Assembly (NCBI RefSeq): GCF_040869045.1
Contig: NC_090322.1
Location: forward strand, 182,589,477 to 182,653,476
Direction: 5' to 3'
From: Eurosta solidaginis
Taxonomy: Eukaryota > Arthropoda > Insecta > Diptera > Tephritidae
Length of the DNA stretch: 64,000 bases
How positions within the stretch are numbered: position 1 is the stretch's first letter; each line of letters begins with the position of its first letter. Made by a program: the position numbers and the translations under genes. Under the pieces are notes generated by a model. The model saw nothing but the letters and a program-made list of their open reading frames with translations, was not told the DNA's origin and made no database searches. Below, piece after piece: positions 54,742 to 64,000 of the stretch.

Positions 54742-57086
54742 CTAAAATATGTATGATCGCGGGTTCGAATCGAGCTCAAGGCCTAACAATAATTTTTTAT
54801 CATTATTATTGTTATGATACATTTTTTCTTAATTGAAAAAATTTTTAAATTAGAATAGAAGAAAGAAAAAACTTAGACAACTGCCAAAGCTCGTTGTATA
54901 GATCCATTTCGGGAACTGCTAAATTCCTTCATCGGCAACGTTTAGGCGCCGCTGCTATAACCATTCAGCCACCACAGCGGTTTTTTGTTTGTCTTCATTA
55001 ATCCTACTTCTATTCTGGTTCGTGCCAATTGATATTCACAACACTGCGACATCTGTTGCAGATTGGCTGTGAAAATTGGACTTGTTTGTTGGCAATGCTG
55101 CCATAGTGTCATATTTTATTGACACTTTTTTCCCCGTGCTCTGGGATGTATTAACAATTTTTGTTGTTATATCGGCCTACTGATTTTAAGATCGCGGGTT
55201 CGAATCGAGCTCAAGGCCTAACAATAATTTTTTATCATTATTATTGTTATGATAAATTTTTTCTTAATTGAAAAAATTTTTAAATTAGAATAGAAGAAAG
55301 AAAAAACTTAGACAACTGCCAAAGCTCGTTGTATAGATCCTTTTCGGGAACTGCTAAATTCCTTCATCGGCAACGTTTAGGCGCCGCTGCTATAACCATT
55401 CAGCCACCACAGCGGTTTTTTGTTTGTCTTCATTAATCCTACTTCTATTCTGGTTCGTGCCAATTGATATTCACAACACTGCGACATCTGTTGCAGAATG
55501 GCTGTGAAAATTGGACTTGTTTGTTGGCAATGCTGCCATAGTGTCATATTTTATTGACACTTTTTTCCCCGTGCTCTGGGATGTATTAACAATTTTTGTT
55601 GTTATATCGGCCTACTGATTTTAAGATCGCGGGTTCGAATCGAGCTCAAGGCCTAACAATAATTTTTTATCATTATTATTGTTATGATAAATTTTTTCTT
55701 AATTGAAAAAATTTTTAAATTAGAATAGAAGAAAGAAAAAACTTAGACAACTGCCAAAGCTCGTTGTATAGATCCATTTCGGGAACTGCTAAATTCCTTC
55801 ATCGGCAACGTTTAGGCGTCGCTGCTATAACCATTCAGCCACCACAGCGGTTTTTTGTTTGTCTTCATTAATCCTACTTCTATTCTGGTTCGTGCCAATT
55901 GATATTCACAACACTGCGACATCTGTTGCAGAATGGCTGTGAAAATTGGACTTGTTTGTTGGCAATGCTGCCATAGTGTCATATTTTATTGACACTTTTT
56001 TCCCCGTGCTCTGGGATGTATTAACAATTTTTGTTGTTATATCGGCCTACTGATTTTAAGATCGCGGGTTCGAATCGAGCTCAAGGCCTAACAATAATTT
56101 TTTATCATTATTATTGTTATGATAAATTTTTTCTTAATTGAAAAAATTTTTAAATTAGAATAGAAGAAAGAAAAAACTTAGACAACTGCCAAAGCTCGTT
56201 GTATAGATCCATTTCGGGAACTGCTAAATTCCTTCATCGGCAACGTTTAGGCGCCGCTGCTATAACCATTCAGCCACCACAGCGGTCACAGCCATTCTGC
56301 AACAGATGTCGCAGTGTTGTGAATATCAATTGGCACGAACCAGAATAGAAGTAGGATTAATGAAGACAAACAAAAAACCGCTGTGGTGGCTGAATGGTTA
56401 TAGCAGCGGCGCCTAAACGTTGCCGATGAAGGAATTTAGCAGTTCCCGAAATGGATCTATACAACGAGCTTTGGCAGTTGTCTAAGTTTTTTCTTTCTTC
56501 TATTCTAATTTAAAAATTTTTTCAATTAAGAAAAAACTTATCATAACAATAATAATGATAAAAAATTATTGTTAGGCCTTGAGCTCGATTCGAACCCGCG
56601 ATCTTAAAATCAGTAGGCCGATATAACAACAAAAATTGTTAATACATCCCAGAGCACGGGGAAAAAAGTGTCAATAAAATATGACACTATGGCAGCATTG
56701 CCAACAAACAAGTCCAATTTTCACAGCCATTCTGCAACAGATGTCGCAGTGTTGTGAATATCAATTGGCACGAACCAGAATAGAAGTAGGATTAATGAAG
56801 ACAAACAAAAAACCGCTGTGGTGGCTGAATGGTTATAGCAGCGGCGTCTAAACGTTGCCGATGAAGGAATTTAGCAGTTCCCGAAATGGATCTATACAAC
56901 GAGCTTTGGCAGTTGTCTAAGTTTTTTCTTTCTTCTATTCTCATTTAAAAATTTTTTCAATTAAGAAAAAATTTATCATAACAATAATAATGATAAAAAA
57001 TTATTGTTAGGCCTTGAGCTCGATTCGAACCCGCGATCTTAAAATCAGTAGGCCGATATAACAACAAAAATAGCTAAAATATGTAT
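54742..57086. mobile_element. R435 inverted tandem array bracketed by a 13-bp direct repeat
   Basis: Direct copies of a 435-bp unit start at 54755, 55190, 55625 and 56060 (exact spacing); the fourth stops at 56286. The orientation then flips: 56287-57071 is the reverse complement of unit positions 317 to 1 and then 435 down to about 400, and so on for about 1.8 units. Units differ by only a few bases (for example GGCGTCGC in unit 3, GATCCTTTTCGG in unit 2). CTAAAATATGTAT at 54742-54754 is repeated at 57074-57086. The unit has no long frame. Its class is unknown; tRNA-like boxes suggest SINE ancestry. Confidence 0.88.
54755..55189 (+). repeat. R435 unit 1 (reference unit)
   Basis: The unit opens GATCGCGGGTTCGAATCGAG, a T-arm/B-box-like sequence. 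It then has a palindromic AT region (TTATCATTATTATTGTTATG), TAGATCCATTTCGGGAACTG, CTATAACCATTCAGCCACCA, TGCGACATCTGTTGCAG, TCATATTTTATTGACAC, CTCTGGGATGTATTAAC and GTTGTTATATCGGCCTACTG. On the minus strand TGGTGGCTGAATGGTTATAG is a good pol III A box, with AGTTCCCGAAATGG about 55 bases on as a weak B box. The B-box-like motif on the plus strand has no properly spaced A box. Confidence 0.75.
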
Positions 57087-57174
57087 GTGTGCAGTTGGGA
57101 AATTTAAAAAAAGCCCATCATGTTAGAAACGGTTATATCTTGTAAGTGTTGCTATCATGTTTTGATCTAATGTG
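57087..57174. other. Short spacer
   Basis: AT-rich sequence between the array and the next LTR fragment. Confidence 0.35.
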
Positions 57175-57503
57175 GTGCTCTGCTGTGTCGTTCGCATACT
57201 TCTAGCCGTTTCTTCTTCTAGAATTTAGTACTTGTTTACCAGCTATTAACTCACCAGCTATAAACTACAGATGCACGTTTATAGCTTCTCATATGCGCGT
57301 GTATATGTGAGTAATACTTCCACCGATGATTGTATACTTTTGTGAGTATCTCAGATATATGCATGTGTTTGTGCATATCTCTCCGCTTCTTGTATGTACA
57401 TATGTGTAGACATAATGATTGATTTGTTTATGTAGATACAAGTGACTGCTTAGTATCCGCTTAGAGATGATACTATGCCTTAGTGTTGCTAATATTCGTC
57501 ACA
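57175..57503 (+). mobile_element. LTR fragment, 3' part of the solo-LTR family
   Basis: Matches the 3' 60% of the LTR at 37450, from CGTTCGCATACTTCTAGCCG through CATATGCGCGTGTATATGTG to GCTAATATTCGTCACA. The TGTAACG start is missing and no matching target duplication can be set. Confidence 0.75.
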
Positions 57504-57661
57504 ATATCAATGGATGTTATATTGAAAAATTGCAACTTATTTAATCTGGTGATGTAAAGCAATATGTGATATATCAATCAATGTATTGATTTGATCTTGA
57601 AAGATTTTATCGTATTTGATTTTTGATTTGATCTAATTAGATATCCTTTTAAAAACCGTGA
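57504..57661. repeat. TGATATGATG-type low complexity
   Basis: Same style as 53102-53589 (ATGTGATATATCAATCAATG, TTTGATTTTTGATTTGATCT). Confidence 0.4.
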
Positions 57662-57835
57662 ACATCATCATCACCATCGAAGCTGAATCGCCTAGGCGAC
57701 TTTTTCCGTTACTTAATTAATTACGCCAGCTAACGCAGTTTCGCGTTACCTGACGCCCATTGGGAGCACCTAGGGAGAGAAAGTCATCCTCCACCTGCCT
57801 CTCCCAACTCTGCGAAGCTTACTGATTCGAGGCTT
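57662..57835 (-). mobile_element. (GAT)n-tailed LINE 3' end
   Basis: On the minus strand GGTGCTCCCAATGGGCGTCA, GGTAACGCGAAACTGCG and GATTCAGCTTCGATGGTGAT, ending in GATGATGATG, parallel the 3' end at 25110-25240 (GTPNWRQ-type region then (GAT)n). Frames are broken. Confidence 0.65.
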
Positions 57836-59759
57836 TGCGCGTATTCAATTAACATTAGAATGCTATTATAGAAATGGATAAGAGTTCATTTGGTAAATTC
57901 AAACTATCTCAATATGGGAATTAAGTCTTATTTTGTTGGAAAACGCGCTATTTCTCGAGTTGTTCATCCACATTAGATATTAGAGGGCAATGGTAATTAA
58001 CTAATATTTTACTAATCTCCATCTAGCTTCACTGTTTGTTGCGTAGCTACAATTTTCTTTTAATACGTGTACATATGTATGGAGGACCTTTTAAATTCTT
58101 CAACTTTTATTATTTCAATTGCGTTTTTTATGTTGCTAATTCCACTATTCATTTGTGAGTGTGTAGTAGGACATTGCAATTTGTATTAATTAACATTTAA
58201 ACAATAATTTATAATTATTCATAACAGCAGTTAAGTGCAACTCCCAAAGGTGCAAACACGCTAACAACAAAAAAAAAAAGGCAGGCAAAAAAATGAAAAT
58301 TTTAAAATTCAGTGATTACAGATAAAGCGATTGATGATAATAAAAACTTGTATACTGCAAACTAAGAAAAAAAAAAAAAATAACCACCAACAACGTAAAT
58401 ATATTGCACATAATTCAAGCAACAGCAATAACAATTGTAAATGCGCATCGTATAAGTAATGGTTAATAAGTAATGTCTTTTAGTTCTTAACTCCCGTTTA
58501 CATCAAAGAAGCAGAAAGCCATAAAATTTCATGATCGTGTTGTTGCTGTTACTTTGTTTGCCTTGCCACGTTTGAAACTGAAGTATAATATGAGTCTCGT
58601 TGCTACTAGCCAAGATGTTACCTGGTTTAGCTACCGGTATTTTATTTTTGTCTCGTGTTGTTGTTATAACTACTTCCCTTTTGCTTGCCAGTCAACAAAG
58701 CAAGCTAGCCAAAGTCAGACAACCACTGTATGATCGTTGTTGACACGTTCACTGTCATTTCAGCAACATTGGTCTTTGCTATTGTTGTAATAATCGCAGT
58801 AATCTTTGTTATGGCTGTTACCTTGTTTTTTGTTCTTCTACAACGTGGGTAAGTAATTTTATGGAAGATGAGTTACTTAACAGCAATTTATGAATTTTCA
58901 AAACAATAACCATCTCCTATATGCAATTTGTGTTGTTACTACAAATTTATTGTTACTACAAATTAATGAAACGTCCAGTTTTTAAGGATGATGTGCTACG
59001 AACTGCCACGAGGCGATTTCATTTAGAACATTTCCAAAGTTTAATCTTTTTAACTCCTTGCCACGGAAAACGAATATGTATCTTTAGCAAAGTAATGCAA
59101 TCACACTGCCCTCTATATCAGAGCCAAACTATCTGTTGTATGGTTGATATGATAAGGTGGGATGTGATCTAACTTACTCTGAAATGGTGGTATTATATAT
59201 GAACTGATATGATATAATTGATATTATGTGATATGGTATCAATTGATACATCGATCTGATCTTAAGATATTTGTATTGATCTGATTTGATGTCACTTTAA
59301 CTGGTTCATCATATCAAAACTAAATAGGATCCCATAACTCGATATGCTGTGACCACAATAGCTGAGATAGATGCATTCGAATCTCATTTTTATGGCGTAA
59401 ATCCGTGAAAAAAATCTTTTTTTGCATTTTCTCAAAAAACTAAAATTTTGGATTACTTCTGTTTCCAATAAAACGTGCGATATGATGTGTGTGGTATGAT
59501 ATCATGTGATCTAATATGATATGATCTTATTTCATTTATTTATTGACAATAGGAATCGTATCGTACATATCTTGTTAAATGCAATGATGGTAACATTATT
59601 TATCTAATTTGTTCTGTGGTCGCATTGTCACATACGTTCCGGATTCCTAGAACAGAAAAGAATTTGCAAAGGGCTTATCGAAAGACCTTTGTTGATTAAG
59701 GTGCCAAGGCCTCTACTTTTATTTATTCTTTAAAGGCTGCTCAACAAAACAGTCCTAGA
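57836..59759. other. About 1.9 kb, no gene recognised
   Basis: AT-rich with CAACAACAAC-type and TTGTTGTTG runs (58230-58800), then TGATATGATG-type sequence (59130-59560). The 83-residue frame at 58921-59172 has no assignable domain. Confidence 0.4.
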
Positions 59760-60480
59760 GAGTTGGGACGACAATTCACAATCCCCACCACAAGAACGGG
59801 GCTCTGACCCCTTCCTTCTGGATTATGCTCGCAATTAAGTTGCTTCAGCAGATGACCTGGTAACTCTCATTAGCGGAAAAAATCTGGACACCCTCTGCTA
59901 TGTTTGAAGGGTTATCTGAACAAAGCAGGACTTATCAAAAAGGAACTCGTATTTTTTTCGAGATGATTAGGTATTTCACTTCCCTGATGCCCTGTTGTTA
60001 TGGTGGTACCAAAAGGACACACCCCGAAAGTTTTGGGAATTAATTTCGATGTTGATAGTTGCTGAATATAGAGCCTGTACGTTGCGGAGCTAACCTTAAT
60101 GTACTAACGTAACTATCTATGGAACCTATTTAATATGACCACTAACACTACGAGTAATTTGGAATTTGTACTAACAACGATATGGTCTGCCGTGAATTCA
60201 ATTTCCTCAATCCCTGTATTGTCCTTCAAGCAGAGGTCGCCGAGGTTTAGAATGCAGAGGGTGGGCTGCTATCCAATGTCCGGGTCCCAACATAACAATA
60301 TCGCGGGCAACTGTCACGCAGATCTTTTGTCTGGAATGTGTACAAGGGAACATATTGTTTTGCACGGAATTCGGATGGCTACATTAAGTCTGCTTTTTAG
60401 AATGTGGGCTACGAATCACCTAAGCAAACTCTGCTAAGTAGGAACCACCTTCTTTTGGCCAGAGGTGAATGACAGACACT
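59760..60480 (+). mobile_element. Heavily decayed LINE: RT and RNase H traces
   Basis: ADDLVTLISGKNLDTLC (RT motif C and following block) reads from about 59855, preceded by RGSDPFLLDYARN (decayed motif B region). The thumb is faint near 59995-60050. HNNIAGNCHADLLSG (RNase H C-terminal motif with histidine and aspartate) reads near 60290-60335. WPEVNDRHLNGL near 60458 resembles the post-RNase H segment. Stops and frame changes are frequent. The family seems distinct from the 7.1-kb one. Confidence 0.55.
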
Positions 60481-61229
60481 TAAACGGTTTATTTCTTCTT
60501 GGTTATTGACATCGCACATGTACTTCTTGGCTTTCTAGGATCTCCTGAAGATTTATTAGGCTTATATCATTATAAGCTAATTTCACCATTTTATTACCTG
60601 GTATACCTACAGACCTCGATGCTGGCCAAGTGACTATCTCCTACCCAAAGACAGCTACCACCCAGCCCAGCCAAAACTATCTTGTTGTACAAATTTCTCA
60701 TACATTTGACTAAAACTCCAATAGAGAGCTTGAAGCTTAAGCTACTCTACGACCCATTCTTAATACAACCACCTCCTAGTCATACTCAAGGCTCATTGAT
60801 AAGAAGCTCTTTCGTCTCCCGTCACTCGCTGATCTCCTCAACAAACTGTTTTCACTATAGAGACTATTTTCAAATTACATTTGATCAGGAAATAAACAAA
60901 AAATCTGAGATACAAGAGTCGAAGTTTTAATTGCACCTTCATTTGTTTCAACTTTACAACCAATTTACATTACATTTTCCGCCTCCTCGCAGTCACGTCC
61001 AGTTACTTATTTCCATTCCATCTACATTCGGTGCACTTCAAAGTGTTCGTCCTCCACGCATTATTGCTAATTGGACAGATTGCAACAGTCACACTCAAAT
61101 AACTAGCGGCATGAAATCAAGAGAAATATATAGTAGGTGCTTTGCAATGTCGCCCCGCTTGATTGAAATTACACTGTTGAACTTGTTTATAACTACAAGT
61201 TGATTAGAATATTTAAGAACGTAATTCTC
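60481..61229. other. Unassigned stretch
   Basis: The frames at 60682-60930 and 60931-61203 are open but unrecognised. No splice, promoter or repeat call is supported. Confidence 0.35.
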
Positions 61230-61645
61230 ACATAACAAGTAAGGAAGGCTAAGTTCGAGTGTAACCGAACATTACATACTCAGCTGCCAAATTACAGCTT
61301 GCAACACTTTTAAATTACCTTCTTTTAAAAGTGGGCGGTGACAAGTCCATTGTCCAAAATTATACTAATTTTCTATTCTGTGTCATAAGGTCAACCCACA
61401 TACCAAGTTTCATCGCTTTATTCGTGTTTGGTAATGAATTATCGCACTTTTTCGGTTCTTCGTAATTTTCGATATCGAAAAAGTGGGTGTGGTTATATTC
61501 CGATTTCGTTCATTTTAAATAGAGATTTGAGATGAGTGCCCAGGCACTTACATACCAAATTTCATTAAGGTACCTAAAAATTTACTCAAGTTATCGTGTT
61601 TACGGACAGACGGACGGACGGACATGGCTAAATTAATTTCTTTTT
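61230..61645 (-). mobile_element. DINE-1-like element, truncated copy
   Basis: The plus strand starts with the complement of the 3' end (ATAACAAGTAAGGAAGGCTA, GTGTAACCGAACATTACATA, CTCAGCTG). GTGGGCGGTGACAAGTCC, TTTTCGATATCGAAAAAGTG and GACAGACGGACGGACGGACA (the GTCC block) follow, and the copy stops before the 5' terminus. No 130-bp repeats are present. Confidence 0.75.
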
Positions 61646-62756
61646 TCGCCCAGCTCGCATGGACCTAGCCAGAACTTGATCTCTGGCAGAAGCATATAGT
61701 TAAGTTTCTCTAACGACAGCTGTAGTAGCACGTACTATAATAACTATCCTCCCTACTCGGAACGCTCGCCGGTTTGATGTTCTTTTGGCGAACAACTTGA
61801 TGTAACACCTTCGTCGAACCTTCTAGGCCACCCTATTCCCTCTTAGCGTAAGGAATTTACTTATTTTTATTTATTTTTTCTCATTGCATAAAGTAATACC
61901 AAGCCAAGCCGTTTGTCGAATATGAATCCTTTGTCATTCCGTTTCGGACTACTTCATGTGGGTTCGGAGGATTCGTTAAGTGAAAGTGCTATAGGCGTTC
62001 GGTCGGCCCCCGGCTACATCATCAGTAGTGCACGAATGTTTGCAAGCTTGGAGATGATGTCGGATGGTGAAATGTTTTCGACGGAATGCTGAAGAAGATT
62101 TCAGACCTACCCTCGGCATTTTAAAGTAAAGTTCGCCATTGTATTGATTATATCGAGGTTGAAATAGTTATTGTAATCGAAAACTTACTCTCCGAAGGTG
62201 CAGGGGATTGTCACGGATATAGTCAGCCCGTTGCCGGATATAAGTCTGGTATGTAGGTCTCTTAAGCTAGCCCAACCTTTCCAGCCCAATCAAAAAACGA
62301 GACCGTATTAAATTGCACAATATTTAATGCTAATTTAATACGGGTTAATTAAATTTATTACACTTGTTTTTTTTTAAATAAAAACGGATAATGTGGTGGT
62401 GTATGAGGAGGGAAGTAGACCTTGACTCTTTGTGATTTTTGGCAAGACTTTGGCTGATGCATCTCTTATCGCGCAGTATTTGCAAACCATATCTGCGAAG
62501 TGATAGTTGTAGTAATGTGTTATCTTCAGATGCGACTCCAATACTCACAATTGCGTCTAAGCGAGGTCGGATACTCAGGCAAAAGGTGATTCACTTGTGC
62601 TTCTTTGAAGCTTCCAAGGTCGTCAGTTCCAAACAGGGATACCTGGCGGGATTTGATTATTTTCGCTAAAATCACCAGAGTGGTTAAGCATGGTTGAATA
62701 CCTCGAAATTGTGGACCAACATCTGGCTGAAGCTCTATTTCGTCTTGCGGTATGGT
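61646..62756. other. About 1.1 kb, no gene recognised
   Basis: The composition is less AT-biased than the surroundings (61650-62290), so older coding or LINE-derived DNA is possible. Every frame has stops and no motif is recognised. Confidence 0.3.
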
Positions 62757-62836
62757 TGAACTGGCCGGTCCATGAGGACCTCACATAGACTGAATGAGTA
62801 CGCGGGTATATTCTGACCCCCTAACCCGCTGGGGAA
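62757..62836 (-). mobile_element. SINE-C head joined to LOA LINE 3' tip
   Basis: Read on the minus strand, CCCCAGCGGGTTAGGGGGTC, AGAATATACCCGCG (the 5' end of SINE-C) is followed at once by CTCATTCAGTCTATGTGAGG, TCCTCATGGACCGGCCAGTT (the last 45 bases of the LOA-type LINE). The two pieces are in the same orientation with no spacer. Confidence 0.7.
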
Positions 62837-64000
62837 TATGACTAGCGTCATTTCTATCGGTTTACTACTGTTTAAATTTTGCACTACACAGGACAAGGAC
62901 GCCAGCTCCTCTCTTCCGCAACGTTCTATCAGTTCGAATTAGCTCATCACTATTTAAAAAAATGCTTAGTAGTAATCTTTCTTTATTCTGTTATACAGTG
63001 TAATGAAAAATCTAAAAACTCCAACCATAATCATGAAATGCAAAGTGTGTGTATTTGCCACAAAGCGGAGTTAGAGCTTACCACAAGTTGCTGCATGCAA
63101 CATTGTAATAAATGGGTAACTACAAATAAATATCTACTAGTTGTGTGCAGCCTTCTTGCGGCGCTGGTTAGGCCAAGGAGTGAAACGTGTTCTACTACTG
63201 ATCTCGGCGATCGCGTAACCCAAACGATGCGTCCGTAAAAGCGCACTTGCTGCCCTCAGGACAGACAGGCAAACAGAAGTGGCAATTGCCAAGCAGGCGG
63301 AGAACAAATTGCATATATTATTAATAAAATGTAATATTTGTATGTATGTATATAGAGGCGCGACGAAAGGCAAGACGGTTGTGGTTATCACGCGTAAAGT
63401 TGTTGTAATTTCAGGAAAAGGATGAATTGTTTTTTGCGTTTTTTGTAGTTATTGCTGTTAAACGCGCCTCACTCGTTTTGCGTATTATTGCGTTGATTGG
63501 TATTTTGATTTCCTTCCTTTTTTATATTATTGAGTGCTGTGCACAAAATTAATTAGCGGCAACAACAATTTAGTTTTATTTTTTGTAATCAAAAACAGCA
63601 ACAACAACAACAATATGCACGATGCTGCTGATGATGTTGATGGGTGCAATAAGCGCCGACATTGGGATTCGCCCATATTTAATTGAATTAGTCTTAAAAA
63701 AGACAGGCGGCAATAAAAGAGGAACAAAAAAATAAAAATTGGAAAAAACTAAAAGGGATTATAAAAAAGATTTACGCAGCGTTACAAAAGGACGTCTTTA
63801 ACAAAAACAACAACAAGCACAAAAATATGCTGCCAAAAGCAAAACGAGATTAGAGCTGCAAAGCAATAAATCGGCGTTAAAAGGGCAGAAAGGCTTAGTG
63901 TGGCAGGATAATGACTAGCGATCACGGCGAGGGTAGGGAAAAGAGCGAGGCATAAAAAGTCATAAATATATATTTGTGTATATGACTAAATGGTTGTACG
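62837..64000. other. About 1.2 kb, no gene recognised
   Basis: CAACAACAAC runs (63600-63612) and A-rich plus-strand sequence at the right edge resemble fly upstream or intronic DNA. The 119-residue frame at 62879-63238 is unrecognised. GATGCTGCTGATGATGTTGA lies at 63620-63639. Confidence 0.35.

Noticed and set aside
1..64000. CRISPR arrays, operons or bacterial-type systems
   Set aside because: The repeats are transposon- or satellite-derived, and the whole composition is that of insect nuclear DNA.

Overview
The window looks like non-coding, repeat-rich DNA from an acalyptrate fly, most likely a tephritid fruit fly. This rests on Drosophila-style A-rich untranslated-type sequence, a DINE-1-like Helitron family with a (GTCC)n block, and several SINE/LINE families I associate with tephritids. 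The species call is inference. No intact host protein-coding gene is visible. The longest open frame (7182-8279) is the C-terminal part of a dead retrotransposon, and most other open frames are low-complexity or repeat shadows.

Layout. 1-3.6 kb: relics of an LOA/R1-type LINE with RNase H, plus pieces of a (CAA)n-tailed short retroposon (called SINE-C here). 5.1-6.3 kb: an inverted repeat joined to a tandem satellite ('Sat150'), followed by an old copy of a 435-bp repeat ('R435'). 7.1-8.6 kb: the best LOA-type LINE relic. 10.7-12.2 kb: Sat150 array. 12.9-17.0 kb: SINE-C copies, one inside a tandem duplication that keeps the empty site. 18.8-20.6 kb: DINE-1-like element with 130-bp internal repeats. 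24.7-27.2 kb: two further LINE families. 29.7-30.7 kb: a possible non-coding first exon with a splice donor, followed by a 241-bp MITE with perfect 39-bp terminal repeats. 31.8-41.3 kb: tRNA-derived SINEs (two with exact target duplications), a 900-bp strand-asymmetric A-rich tract, a solo LTR and a fold-back R435 copy. 42-49.5 kb: DINE-1-like fragments, a second solo LTR and a DINE/LTR chimera. 50.5-52 kb: a jockey-type LINE inside a GATAGT repeat. 53-57.5 kb: a third solo LTR and a 2.3-kb inverted array of R435 units. 57.6-64 kb: LINE and DINE debris, then unassigned sequence.

The most unusual object is the 54.75-57.07 kb array. Three and a half direct copies at an exact 435-bp spacing are followed by about 1.8 copies in the opposite orientation. 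The whole is bracketed by one 13-bp direct repeat, so it appears to have inserted as a single fold-back unit. A smaller fold-back of the same family lies at 39.1-39.5 kb. Family names are from recognition and memory; no database search was possible. SINE-C, SINE-T, R435 and Sat150 are local labels, not published names.
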